Source: Alopecurus myosuroides (lineage: Eukaryota; Streptophyta; Magnoliopsida; Poales; Poaceae). From it: 64,000 nucleotides of DNA. Numbering within the stretch: position 1 is the first letter of the stretch; each line of letters opens with the position of its first letter. Shown in pieces: positions 43,601 to 52,085 of the stretch. The stretch covers positions 44,122,220 to 44,186,219 of the forward strand of contig CM054063.1 of assembly GCA_028641055.1 (NCBI GenBank), read 5' to 3'. The notes beneath the pieces were generated by a model. The model was not told the DNA's origin, searched no databases, and saw only the letters and a program-made list of their open reading frames with translations. Both the position numbers and the translations under genes were made by a program.

Positions 43601-46600
43601 GTGCCATGAGACTACGGTAGAGACGTGGGGTAACGGGATAGCGTAGTAACACAGAACACGGGATTTACCCAGGTTCGGTACGTCGCGACAGTACGGCGTA
43701 CCTACTCCTGCACTTCTCACTATGTGGGACTAAAGCCCGTATAATAAGGTTACAATGTAAGGGAATAGATCCAGCTACTTGTCGAGGATGAACTTCCCGG
43801 CGAGTTGCGTAAGGCTTAAGCTTTGAACCTAGAACCTTGGAACTAAAAGGAACTTATTGAACTTATGAAATCTATCTCCCGTCCGGCTTTATATAATAGC
43901 CGGATTAGGGCTTACAGAACCAGAAACCTAGAAGACTACGTTTAACTTGTAACTTGGAAAGTAAGGAATCCGTCTTCTCCTCCAAGCCAGATCACGCGGG
44001 CCGTGATCCGGGTTCTTCTAGAATCCGGCTTCTGCGCGTCGGACTACTGGGCCGCCCAATGGACCTAAGCCCATTACCTTGCAGGCCACCCTGGTAGTCC
44101 AGCTCTTTTGTCTACCATCTTCTATACCCCTATTCGGTATATATCCGACAAAGGGGACGGAGGAACCCGACAAGCTCGCTGTCGGCCTTACTGCCGGTTT
44201 TCTCTAACTCCTTCAAGGACTTCCGCGCGTCCGCAAGCTGTCGACTGAAGTCTTCCGACTGCATGCGGGAAGTCTCTAGCTCTTGTCGAATGGCCGTCAA
44301 GTCAGCTTCTCGAGCAGTTACCTGCTCAGAAAATTTGACCTTTTCGGATTCTGCAAATTCAAGTCGAGCTGCAAAGAGACGCTTGTCAAAAACTCTAGAA
44401 TGAATGGAGTGTGGAAGACAGGGGAACGATAGAGCTCACCCTTGAGAAGATCGTTTTCAGTCCGGAGTCGGTTGCGGTCTGCTCGAAGAGACTTGCAATC
44501 CGATTCAGCGAGAACGACGCGGCGACCAATCGCCGCAAGAGAATCAACGAGTGACTGCAAAAGCGCGAAGACGGAAGAGTTAAAAAGATCAAATTTGAGC
44601 CTGTACCCGATTATTTACAATCGACTACAGCCTCGGGGTCTACTCCCATCGGGAGCACTGCCGTGCACCCGATAAAAATTAAAAGCACGAAGATAGAAGA
44701 ATTAGAAGGATTACATTGGAGCCTGTACCCGATTATTTACAATCGACTACAGCCTCGGGGGCTACTCCCATCGGGAGCACTGCCGTGCACCCGAGAAAAG
44801 CAAAATCATGAAGAAAAGATGAACAGAACTTTGAGCCTGCAGCCGATCGCACGCGATCGACTACAGCCTCGGGGGCTACTCCCATCGGGAGCACTGCCGT
44901 GCACCCGATAAAGAAATTCTTGAAGGCCAAGAGATAGAAGTTTACCTGTCCGGTGGCGCGGGAGAGAGGATCCGCAGAACTGTCCGTCGCCTCCTTCGAG
45001 ACCGAAGTCCTAGCGGCGGAGCTGGGGATTTCTCGCTCCACAGTCGCAGCATCAGGCGCTGCCCTGGGAGAGTTCTGGACGGTGCCTGCAGTGGGGGTTT
45101 CACCCGCGTCCTTTGCTTTGTTCCTCTTTTCGGGAGGAACGTTAGCAGCAAACCTACGCGGGCTGATCGCTTGCAGACTGCAGTGAAAGATAGAAAAACA
45201 TCAATATCGGAATTTAGAAGTTGATCGACTGGCATTACAAAAGAACAAGGAAAAAACACTTACTCATCATCTTCATCATCGTCCAGAGCATCCGCGTCCC
45301 AAGCGGTTGCTATCACTGGAAACGAAGCCGAAGGAGGAAGAGATTGGAGTGGAGTCACATGGATAGGAGCTTGACTAGGCGATGCTTCCAAGGATTTGTC
45401 CTTTGAAGTAGCTTCGTTTTCATCTACCCGACGACGTTTCGGGAGGGCGCCATTCGAGTCTTCGACGTCATCCGAAGAATCGTCCTCCGAGCTCGAGGAA
45501 GCATTGGCGACACTGGTGTCAACCGCGCCGTCCTGGTGACTAGACACTTGCTCCGAAGCAGCTCCCCCCGTAGCTGGCAGGTAGCAGTCCGCCATGGCTA
45601 GACTCTACGAAGACAAGAAAACAAGAAAGATCTTATCGACTAAAAAATCAGAAGATGAAAGTAACTCAAAGACAAGAAACTAACCTCAGCCGGAGGAGGA
45701 TTTGAAGCAGAAAAAGCTTCGACTGAGCAATCGGGGAATTGCTCCCCTACCTTCAGTCGAGTGATGACCGCGATCTTCTTCTCGAATTCTACATTCGAAA
45801 GTTCTTCGCGACTCACTCGGCTGGGATCTTCTACACCTTGATACTCCCACATAGTGGAAGGCCTTTGCTGTAGAGGCTGGATCCTGCGCTTCAAGAAGAG
45901 GCTCGCCAGATGGAGCCCGTTGAGCACTACTCCCGAGGTTTGGTCTCGAAGAGCGGCTACTCTTGCGAGTAAGGGCGTGACCGTCTGGATTTCCTCGGCT
46001 GACATCTTGTGGCTCCAAGACTTGCGCCTCGACAGAACTGCGAATGGGTGAAACTCTACGAGCCCACCCGAGCTATTGTCGATGACGTAGAACCACTTCT
46101 TCCGCCAGCCTTGGGCGGAGTCGATGAAGTGCATGTTGAAGTACGCGTTCTCCTGGCGCGCCTGGATCCCGAAACCACCCGTGCGAAGTGGCTCGCCAGG
46201 CTCGGACTCCACCCGCGGCTTCTCGCGGAAGATCCGGATCTTGAACAGCGCTTTCCAGAGCGCCCAATGCGGGCGAATGCCGAGGTAGCACTCGCAAAGC
46301 ACGATGAAGCACGAAATGTGCTGCATCGCGTTCGGAGGAAGGTCGTGAAGCTGTATGCCGTAGGCACACAGTAACCCGATGAAGAAAGGGTGAAGGGGGA
46401 AAGAAAGACCTCGAGTCACGTGGTCCACGAAGACCACGCGCTCATTCGACTGAGGGTTGGGTACCTCTTCTCTTTTCCCGAGGCGGACGCGCTTCTCCGC
46501 CTCCTCCGGTAGCAATCCCTCCTGCTGCATCTCTTTGATGCTTTTTGCGGTGGTGTTGGGGGAGCGCCAGTCGCCGGCGCGAGGAGCGGGTGGCGCAGAA

Positions 46601-46650
46601 GGCTCGCCAGACGCCAGAGTACCAGCGCCACGCTTCCTTCCGCCAGCCAT
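31617..46650 (-). CDS. Antisense gene of element B, six exons, broken by element A
   Basis: Start ATG at 46650. Exons by eye: 46650-45685, 45604-45264, 45177-44946, 44554-44440, 44368-44151 joined across element A to 32176-32161, and 32083-31617. Donors are GTTAGT, GTAAGTG, GTAAAC, GTGAGC and GTAAGC, and all acceptors end in AG. The sum is 2,355 bases, 784 codons plus stop, open throughout. Exon 1 holds a domain I recognise as the putative gypsy-type transposon domain (PF04195 type: VDHVTRGLSFPLHPFF, YGIQLHDLPPNAM, CYLGIRP). Exon 2 is acidic with KRRR. Exons 4-5 form a long coiled coil. TATA-like TGTATAAG lies at 46754-46761. The function is unknown. Element A now sits in exon 5. Confidence 0.75.
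32182..32765 (-). repeat. Element A 3' LTR
   Basis: 584 bp, one visible difference from the 5' LTR; bounded outside by AAGGG at 32177-32181. Confidence 0.94.
32766..32780 (-). promoter_or_regulatory. Element A polypurine tract
   Basis: Minus strand CTTCCTGGGGGCTAC directly before the 3' LTR start TGTCGG. It shares GGGGGCTAC with element B. Confidence 0.75.
33159..33166 (+). promoter_or_regulatory. TATA box of element A antisense gene
   Basis: TATAAATA in GGCTATAAATAGCCG, about 30 bases before a pyrimidine-rich likely start site and 149 bases before ATG 33308. It is a good plant core promoter, pointing opposite to the element's gag-pol. Confidence 0.7.
33308..36077 (+). CDS. Antisense gene of element A, five exons, one in-frame TGA
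   Basis: ATG 33308 (ACGATGG). Exons by eye: 33308-34441, 34522-34974, 35083-35221, 35311-35559, 35638-36077, all with GT/AG ends. The sum is 2,415 bases, 804 codons plus stop, with one TGA at 35772-35774. The frame continues 100 codons after it, to GSDEDSEI. Exon 1 has the same domain as in B (SHITRGMGFPPSAFFLDVL, YGVQPHNISPNSI, YLGITP). Exons 3-4 form a coiled coil (LREENSNLQRELSKVREELE). The last exon aligns with the last exon of B (SGIP against SSIP). The function is unknown. The TGA probably truncates the protein or is a recent mutation. Confidence 0.75.
36078..36671. other. Element A spacer between antisense gene end and pol end
   Basis: The convergent 3' ends of the antisense gene and pol are 594 bases apart. 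The string GAGCACGCAGGCACAATTCGG and a near copy (GGGCACGCAGGCACAATCCG) recur at about 36460 and 36525. No gene. Confidence 0.5.
36672..39842 (-). CDS. pol: Element A pol: reverse transcriptase, RNase H, integrase, 1056 codons
   Basis: In the same frame as gag-protease; ATG 39842 is 21 codons after TAG 39906, exactly as in B. RT: LVPKKDTTALRMCIDYTGL and YVDD at 175-178. RNase H: HFDGS and AEYEAL are intact, but the third acidic position reads YGESDLV with E526 where B has D. Integrase: GDCGHH zinc start and CEGC; core D761, D820, E856 (D,D35E); C-terminal WEGPFVI...GSYYLV. The length equals that of B. The E526 substitution keeps the charge but may weaken RNase H. Confidence 0.92.
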   Translation of the reverse strand: MPGVPRELAEHQLKVIPGSKPVKQGLRRFDGRRRKAIGKEIIRLLAADFIKEVIHTDWSANPVLVPKKDTTALRMCIDYTGLNKLCPKDRFALPRIDQIIDATAGSELLCFLDAYSGYHQIRMKKEDQIKTSFITPYGTYYYVTMPFGLKNAGATYQRCMQRCLHSQIGKNVHVYVDDIAVVTKEKDTLLEDLRETFENLRTYKMKLNPSKCVFGVPSGKLLGFIVSHRGIEVNPEKIKAILNISKPTCVKDVQRLTGSAAAVSRFISRLGDKALPLYKLLKKSDKFEWTEEADAALTQLKETLMNAPILASPKDEEPMLLYLTATSRVISAVIVVERTKEEQSIPDQHPVYYISEVFSESEQRYPHYQKLAYGVFFASRKLRHYFQGHSITVVCKAPLGDIINNAEATGRVAKWGIDLAAFDIKYQPRTAIKSQVLSDFVADWTEAMENTPMPESEYWIMHFDGSKMKEGAGAGVVLKSPKGDTMEYVLQIHFNASNNVAEYEALLHGLHIAKEIGVKRILCYGESDLVQHQLNQTWDAKSPIMAEYRRTVDEFAICFFGFEVLHIKREKNWNADALARMGSERVKTLPPGVFVQHLHEPSIKGGDVDFPLASETIEVMFVKPDWTIPYLNFLVNQKYPEGADEVLQRQIQRRCKGYVVINDHLYKRSTSGVFLRCISPEEGREILQEIHAGDCGHHAQSKSIVKKAFRAGFFWLTAKTDAERIVNTCEGCQYYAKQTNLPAQALKTIPITWPFAVWGLDMMGPFKTARGGLTHLLVTVYKYTKWVEAKPIKKLDGATARNFIIDLVMRYGVPHSIITDNGTNFSIGELAKYCQQTGIRLDLASVAHPQSNGQVERMNSSILQGIRPRLETPLHRAAGAWVEELPSVLWSIRTTPNRSTEQTPFFLVYGAEAMLPTDMIHDSPRVQNFDDSDAEEARQDVVDLLEEERELVLQRSAIYQQGLRRYHSRKIRHRSFKEGDLVLRLVQQRKHKLAPVWEGPFVISKAMKNGSYYLVDIRDTEDDPKKPNRKRKRKIDAELGETNRPWSIQQLRPFYT
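39906..43607 (-). CDS. gag-pro: Element A gag-protease polyprotein
   Basis: The frame is open from beyond the LTR end. The first ATG is 43607, in the LTR, and the peptide TMSRQLAPTVG is read across the primer site; a start after the LTR is also possible (for example MGFCGESNYLPP). Numbering here is from the first codon of the open stretch at 43652. The N-terminal half is acidic and lysine-rich (KKKHRASKKLQYKLRKKK near 300). A Retrotrans_gag domain lies at about 690-860 (YTGSTNPDTWLSDYYTAV, RGTYKRPNSINQLNR). The protease has VLMDGGSSINIMYLDTL (D about 1059) and AILGRPAFAKFM. The frame ends at TAG 39908-39906. The order matches element B, but the proteins are clearly diverged. Confidence 0.9.
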   Translation of the reverse strand: MAPQSMKTTTMSRQLAPTVGQTTSGVKFRSGILGGIGRSITVGSLEFDDDVGRFLDNGSYIPAQNHLVSACVLPIGSANIFIGLTAEAMGFCGESNYLPPALYPVEDDYDAGFCSDRRQNSDTHFIGMVQSEIAKNTDDGNPVQEADNDTPVTETEEPIPVTETEDPTSVNQTMNSETESVLAAIEARLESETGSDNFSEDEDDDAFVRKVKSFQEGFHEVLMAKPADTTGADSQGSPKTPPPAEEREDGETSPIFPNVKEMTEDEPVKKPPSSKKKHRASKKLQYKLRKKKSADLADENLEVGDISGTKPTEKKSKEITAPPMTELEEQELLQTPVGPNEPPEMLEARRQAFQRQQQQLLRSRQHLQQTHNDIKIMKEEIEEYERKHRSALKPTRLPGIAKPEELPPKERFYNPSWQKQLNGKDAKGEPIYKTAAENAEAAFAILNNDLYSNGEKLQGVYAFLGKALQQQQRGQERSGRLHDNSALCKTVTCAAGAPGPEEPGDSDKKEDPRKDKKNPDNRDAASRTGPHLPKDGYKPHDREDKHRNDGKIMPPPRNPAEKAGRYDTPHRRERSRTPPKDKERYRSRTPPNPRGRDNGRDRDNFGKTRPRNNGKERSRSPSVHSAGRYSAHIDRAEKDDLYFGPKCFTDRIRRITLHSGFAKVGPTYQKYTGSTNPDTWLSDYYTAVQINNGTDLEAVKFLPLMLLDGARDWINGLPSRTVDSWDDMARVFTQHFRGTYKRPNSINQLNRCTQFEDEPYVDFISRWTAMKNSCSGVTDVQAMHAFVNGLKPGLVPFMVGSKKHKDLGSMLTTANEHAAAEDDIRARGGNIESLILAKKTPRSDKKGTPESTTKPKEVNLAFGGEKGNKWKGRSPDPINYTPEEWERIKSEPCVHHSQFGKPTHTNAQCRLNKHMKGNAGSGSKGKGSKRKPAKQKPEAEKEDSESDTDDKIQEQQRKGEPKFPRVDGEAMLTFLATPSAKVAKRTLREINAVVPATPKFLKYSNTPIIWDQSDHPGNIPEPGTQALVVSPIVQNTRLRRVLMDGGSSINIMYLDTLKHLKISESQLNYSNIRFHGIVPGRQARSLGEISLDVTFGDKDHFRQEKVSFEVVPFESVYHAILGRPAFAKFMARSCYIYNKLKMPGPKGGVITIAGDFKLANELEKQNALCAQRVIAQEELKELAKEVSPKEMPAGKETRKPTDSFKASENTRQVILDPKDPTKFVVVGTGMTDK
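43547..43564 (-). promoter_or_regulatory. Element A primer binding site (tRNA-Lys)
   Basis: TGGCGCCCACCGTGGGGC, two bases inside the LTR, is complementary over all 18 bases to the 3' end of plant tRNA-Lys(CUU) as I remember it. Confidence 0.8.
43567..44150 (-). repeat. Element A 5' LTR
   Basis: Minus strand TGTCGGATATATACC to GATGTCTCGACA. A TATA box (TATTATATAAAGC) lies near 43890-43902. An ATG at 43607 opens a frame that runs on into gag. Confidence 0.94.
44596..44912 (+). repeat. Three tandem copies of a purine-tract-like unit in an antisense-gene intron
   Basis: GAGCCTG starts units at 44597, 44719 and 44833 (114-122 bp). Each contains CAGCCTCGGGG-CTACTCCC, ATCGGGAGCACTGCCGTGCA and CCCGA. 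The core CGGGGGCTAC equals the purine tract before the B 3' LTR (47861-47871), and CTCCCATCGGGAG can form a hairpin. One further copy is at 31476-31500. Confidence 0.85.
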
Positions 46651-46753
46651 TGTTCGCAGCGAGAGCTTGAGCGCGAGGAAGATGAAGATGGGCGCAAGGA
46701 AGAAGACGAAGACAGAGAGCGGGGAAAATTTTACTGCGGCGCTAACACCCCTA

Positions 46754-46761
46754 CTTATACA
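46754..46761 (-). promoter_or_regulatory. TATA-like box of element B antisense gene
   Basis: TGTATAAG followed by TAGGGG on the minus strand, about 105 bases before the ATG at 46650, at a normal distance for a plant promoter. Confidence 0.5.
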
Positions 46762-46779
46762 CGGGGCAAGGCAATCTCA

Positions 46780-47859
46780 GCCGTACGATGCGCTACGTGG
46801 CACCTATCACGGCTGCCACGCGTGAGGATGAAACGAAGCGGCGGCCTGCGCTGTTTCGTGCCACGATCTTAACAGAAGATCGTGCGCATTTACTGCGCGT
46901 TTCGCGTAGAAAACGGGAGCGACGTCTCGTTTCCTGGTCAAAAAGCTGACAAGGTGGGCCACCATCTGCTACCACTCCGTCACGTCCCATCGGGAGAAGA
47001 GGAGTGCGCCATGACGTCATGACGTTCGTCATTCAAAATTGAGATTTTTTAGAATGGAAGTTCAAACGCGAAATTATCTTCGTACGAATATCGATTCCTT
47101 CGGATGAGACCAACTTTTCCATGAACAGTTCATAAAGCAAGACCTCTTCGAACGAGAAAGAGGAAAATACCCTATGCACGAAAAACTCTTTCGTATGGGC
47201 ACAGCATCCCGAACATGAAAACTCTTTCATACGGGCTTGGTTTTTTCCAACACGAAATTTCTTTCGTATGGAGCTCAAACAAATCCATCGGGTGGGAAAA
47301 ACCTACCTCTCCTACACGTGATAATTCTACATCATAAAAACCTGGATTGTTCAGCCGACTAGGCACATCTGGATGACGTATTCTTCGAGTACGAAGGTAA
47401 GACCCAGAAAGATCTTTCTTTTGGGCCTGGAATCGCACTCGAAAGCTGCGTCCTCCGGCATAGTTCCGTGTCAACAACACGAAGAAAAATCCTAGCGGAC
47501 GCGCCGGGTACCCTCTTAGGTTAAGTTCGACTCGATAAGTCCACAACGGCCTAGTCGCAACAATGACCTCATCGGGTTCGAGTCGGAGGTCTCGAATCTG
47601 TGTAGGCCAGGAGTGTTTTTGCCCTAGTCGCAATTAATTGGCCCTGATCTCTCGGGAGAGCCAAGCTACTGCGCCACATCCTTCTGCAAATAAAAGCCGT
47701 AAAACAGGCGCCAGTACTACTCGATACTCGAGCTTTATAACTTACAATACAGGGGACACACCCTTCAAAAACAACAACTGTCAAGCTGAACTTCCGAGAG
47801 GGGATTAAAAAAGTTCTGACCGTCTACTCGACTGAAAGTAAATCCCAGTCGAGCACACG
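46780..47859. other. Element B stretch between antisense promoter and purine tract
   Basis: About 1.1 kb upstream of the antisense gene. Several imperfect repeats of CATGAAAACTCTTTC / TCGTATGGG occur at 47150-47280. No gene is seen on either strand. Confidence 0.4.
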
Positions 47860-47871
47860 CTCGGGGGCTAC
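47860..47871 (+). promoter_or_regulatory. Element B polypurine tract
   Basis: GCTCGGGGGCTAC lies directly before the 3' LTR start TGACGAAGG. It is the expected plus-strand primer site. Confidence 0.75.
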
Positions 47872-48365
47872 TGACGAAGGCATGGATCCTGGACCCTGCG
47901 AGTAAGGACACCCCCTCTCAAGCCTTCTGGTCAAGGCCCAACAGGAAGCGCCCTTGGAGTACTCTAGAAGGCCCATGAGAAGCCCACCCGCATCAACTTG
48001 CGGGTTAAGTTAGGGAACTTGTAACCGACCTAAGCTAGGGTTTGTGTCCTCTCCGGGTTGAACTCGAGACCTGGCTATCTATATAAAGCCAGGAGAGCCC
48101 CCAAGGAGAGGACCAAGTATTACCGCACGACCACAAAAGCCTTGAAACTCGAGATCTACTCTCGATTCGAGCATCCTGTAACCGATCTAATCATCTAATA
48201 CAGATCGACAGAAGGCAGGAGTAAGGGTTTTACCTCTACGAGGGCCCCGAACCTGGGTAAATCTCGCCCCCCTGTCAAGCCGACGATTCCACCAGCGCCT
48301 ATGACGTCTCCTAGTCGAAACCCGATAGGATCACCCGAGGGATTTGTGGAGCCCGAGCTTCGACA
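47872..48365 (+). repeat. Element B 3' LTR
   Basis: 494 bp. I see three single-base differences from the 5' LTR (GCTCCC/GCGCCC, GCCTGG/GCCAGG, GCCAGAG/GCCCGAG). It is followed by the ATTAC duplication. Confidence 0.93.
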
Positions 48366-48370
48366 ATTAC

Positions 48371-50208
48371 CATGCTTCGCATGTGGTGAACTTCATCAAA
48401 AGATCTCACGTGTTCAGATCCTATTGTATTTGCATGTCTTTCCGTCGACACGCATCACTCATTCTCCAACGAAATGACTTCGTATATATTTTTTTGATGG
48501 TCACTTTGTATATATTTGGTCAACCGGTGAGACCATAATCCTCAACTTAAACTAATGTTTCTAACATTGTGAGAATGTAGGTTCATAGTGTGAGCAATCT
48601 TGGAAATTCACCAAGTTCAATAAAGAACTCCTTGATACAAAATACTCCTATTATTTGTTGTCAACACAACGATATATTTACTCTTTGTTGTAGTACCCGT
48701 CACAATACTTTAATTTTGAAACTCATTCAAACCCAACACGGAACTTTCTTCCAGCCTATTATGCTACCCGTCAACACATATTTTAATTGAGATAGATTTA
48801 TGTGAATAGATGACAAGACTATTAGTATTACAAACGAATATTTTTTTCATTACTACATAGGAAAATATATCATTAGCATTTCTAAAAAATGGCATAAGGA
48901 TCTCTCCCGATGTTGTCTAATCATCATATGAATTATCCTGCTATAACACTCTATAGCAGAAGACTCATCTGTTGTGTATATAGCATGGAACACATGACTT
49001 AGAAATCTCAATTTCAATTCGGCTCATCATGTGTCAAAACACTTGAATATTTCTCAATTCATTTCCATGTGGCAAGAACCCCTTCTTGTCATTTCTATAT
49101 TGACCTACTTCAATACTTCATCTATGTAATTTGGCTCACCATATCAGACGCTTCAATCCATCTCTTATATATATTGATGCTCAATATCTCCTAAACCTTT
49201 CATTAATATGAAAATTTTAATCGTGTTAATTTAAAATATGTATTTTCCAACAACTATATGTCATCTACATAAAGCATTAGAAATATGTCTTTGCGCTCCT
49301 ACTTAATTTTTTGTAACTCTATAAGCATCTTTACTGTTCATGATGGGATCAAACTGTTTTGATAACTTCATTAAAGTAAAGATTCCAACTTCGTTATGCT
49401 TACTTCAACAATTCAAGTTTGTGTACCTTTACGACAACCTTTTGAATTTTACAGAACTCTCAGGCTTTGTCAAGTACACATCCTTGATCATACTTCCTAG
49501 AGCGGAGAGTTGGTTTTGTTATTCAATTGTCATATCATAATATCTAACTTTTTCTAGAACTATCCACAAATACTGAAGCATCACTACGGAAGATCAAAAT
49601 CTTGTAGTAGTCAACTCCAAAAACAAGTTTTCGACAAACACAACTTTCAAAGGATGTAAATATCCATGTCTTTATTGCTATATACAACCGTTTGCTACCG
49701 TTAGGCATCATGCCTTTCGAAAGAACTACCAAGTCACATACTTGATATTCATACATGGATAGTATTGCGGATACAATGACTCGTAGTCAATTTTACGAAG
49801 TTAGGGCCCAACATTTGCTTCATTCATAAGTTCTAGGTCCTTTGTTGTCAAAACAACACTTCACTTTCAAACCACAAGTTGGTCTAAGTACGAAGTTTTA
49901 GGACTATTATGGTTCAGTTCGCAAACTCATTAAAAGTATCTACAATGGTCAAATGAGGAAGCCCTAGAACAACTTCCAGTGTTGCGCTACTCTTGACATG
50001 ATAACGAAGATTCTCTACTCTCCTAGAGTTTGTACTGTCCTCCCCTCACTTGTTTCACAAGACCCACTTTCTTGAGAAATCAACCCTTTCTAATAAACAA
50101 CATTTCTCTTTGGTTCGGTGATAGGATAAATACCCAATGGTTTCTTTGAGATAACCTTATAAACATATATTTATCCTATTTTGGTTGTACACATTTAAAG
50201 TATAAGGA
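48371..50208 (-). pseudogene. Decayed Copia pol (right part of the Copia element)
   Basis: Interior of the Copia element whose 3' LTR is at 19701-23387, displaced by element B. Minus-strand remnants: IFLMLYVDDI at about 49287-49255, the RT catalytic motif in Copia form, and RSWNLYFNEVIKQFDPIM just upstream (about 49395-49340). Near 50100-50190 the string for KVISKKPLGIYP-type sequence fits the end of a Copia integrase region. Many stops and frameshifts are present. The 5' end of the element is missing; it is cut at 50208. Confidence 0.65.
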
Positions 50209-52084
50209 TGCCGCCTAGAGGGGGGTGAATAGGCGCTTTAAAATATTACGGTTTAGGCTTGAGTAAATGCGGAATAAAACTAGCGTTTAATTTATCAAGC
50301 ACAAAACCTATGCAAGATCGGTTTACCTATGTGCACCAACAACTTATGCTAGGCATGATATACAACTATGAGATAGCAAGATAGATTACTTCAAGCACGA
50401 TGGCTATCACAAAGGTAAATTTATAAGTAACGAGTTAGAGTATAGAAATAACCGAAGCACAAGGAGACACCGGTGTGATTACCGAAGTTCCTTCCCAAGG
50501 GAAGTACGTCTTCGTTGGAGAGGTGGGGAGCCACCTAGGCGCTCCTTAATAGCACGGATGTGCACACCTTATTCTCCTTGTGCTTCTCCGGTGAGGGAGA
50601 TGCTCGTTTCCACTATGAGGTCGACTTGAAGGCGTTGACCAAACCTTACACGGGGTTGAGGCTATCTCCACAGCTCAATTGGAGGCTCTCAACAAAGTTT
50701 CTTGCAACAAGGTGGAAGCCCCACGCACTAACCGTCTAGGGTGCTCAATACACCCAAGAGGAACAATCTCTCCGGTGACCGAGCACCCAAGAGTAACAAG
50801 CTCACGAACTTCTCTTTCACGAATCTCGTGGGGAACTCAAAACGATGCACCTAATGCAATGGCAAGAACACACAAAGTGGTCAAGAACTTCTCTCCCAAA
50901 TCCACCAAAGCAACTAATGCTATGGAGGGAGGAAGGAGGAAGAACAAGGAAAACAACAAATGAATCCCTAGATCTAGATCCAATAGATTCCCCTCACAAA
51001 GAGGAGGGATTGATTGGTGAAGTGGTAGATCTAGATCTCCTCTCTATTTTCCCTCAAGTGGAAGCAATAATAATTGGAGGGATTGAGAGATAGCAAGCTT
51101 TTGGAGGTCAACAATGGAGGTCAAACTTGCCCAAATGTTTGGGGAACCATTGGGGAAGAAGGCCCCTTAAATAGGTCACCCAATTATCCAACCGTTGGAG
51201 GAAAAATCGCGCAGGGGCGGAACCTCCGGTAAAACCACCGGAACCTCCGCCCCCCGAATGAGTTAGAACACCAAAATGGATGAAAAAATGGCCCAACGAC
51301 CGGAGCCTCCGGTGGTTTCACCGGAGGCTCCGCCAACATCATCCCGAAGGGGTTTCCGGGGGAGCCACCACCGGAACCTCCGGTGGTGGAAAAAACTGCA
51401 GAACACCCTATATGAAAACGGTCGTAGCTTTTGCATCCAGACTCCGTTTTCGATGTTCTTGGGCTCGTTCAAATTGCAACGACGAGCACTACAAGAATAT
51501 GCAGAGAAAAATCATAGTCCAAAATGGGAATATAAAACCAAATGATGAATGGTTTGTCCTATCAATAAAGGACAACCGGTAGAAACCTCCAACAACAAAA
51601 GTGCGATAAGTTTTACATACGAAATCCATTTTTGATGAACTTGAGCTTGACATGAAGAACATGACAAGCTATAAAACCTTACATTGAGAAAACCCAAATA
51701 AGAACCAATAAGGATGATGCCAAGTATGCAAAGGTTTGAGCTCTCTACGATAGATACGATCAAGATATGCATTCAAGAGCCCCTCTTGATAGTACGGTTA
51801 TCTATCCTATAATCCAGTCTCCCAACTAGCATAATGAGACCGGTAAAATAGAAACCCTATATAAGTCATACCTTTTCTTGCGCAATCCAATTGAGCTAGA
51901 TGATGACGATCTTGACTCTCTCAAGTTAGATCTTCTTTCGTGAACGTGCTTGCTAGCACATGCTCCTCTTGATGAAGACTTGCAAGTTGCTCCCCCATAC
52001 ACCACTATGGGAGAGGATGCTCACCCATACACCATTATGGGAGAGACCCTTAATGGAAAATCTTGACGAGGCCACAAACTCCAA
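50209..52084. mobile_element. LTR-like fragment with CCGGAACCTCCGG repeats
   Basis: It begins TGCCGCCTAGAGGGGGGTG, AATAGGCG, a start seen in a common grass LTR family. The stretch 51210-51400 holds six or more copies of CCGGAACCTCCGG or CCGGAGGCTCCG. TGGGAGAG repeats lie near 52000-52045. The length suits a solo LTR. I find no clean duplication: AAGGA lies at 50204-50208 and again at 52085-52089, but one base off the expected CA end. No coding frame is supported. Confidence 0.5.
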
Positions 52085-52085
52085 A

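Larger units (their letters stand above)
32182..44150 (-). mobile_element. Element A: young Tat-lineage Gypsy retrotransposon, TSD AAGGG
   Basis: LTRs of 584 bp at 43567-44150 (5') and 32182-32765 (3') are flanked by AAGGG at 32177-32181 and 44151-44155. I find only one difference between the LTRs (CTTATATACC against CTTCTATACC), so the insertion is very recent. The 11,969-bp element lies in exon 5 of the antisense gene of element B. Its layout is the same as B: gag-protease, TAG, pol, and an antisense gene on the plus strand. Confidence 0.95.
23461..48365 (+). mobile_element. Element B: Tat-lineage Gypsy retrotransposon, TSD ATTAC
   Basis: LTRs of 494 bp at 23461-23954 and 47872-48365 are flanked by ATTAC (23456-23460 and 48366-48370). 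I count three differences between the LTRs. Without element A (inserted at 32182-44150) the element is about 12.9 kb. Order: LTR, primer site, gag-protease, in-frame TAG, RT-RNase H-integrase, antisense gene, purine tract, LTR. The order and the antisense gene fit the Tat lineage. It is inserted in the interior of the Copia element. Confidence 0.93.

Noticed and set aside
51210..51400. CRISPR-like spaced repeats (CCGGAACCTCCGG)
   Set aside because: Irregular spacing, eukaryotic LTR context, palindromic promoter-type repeats.
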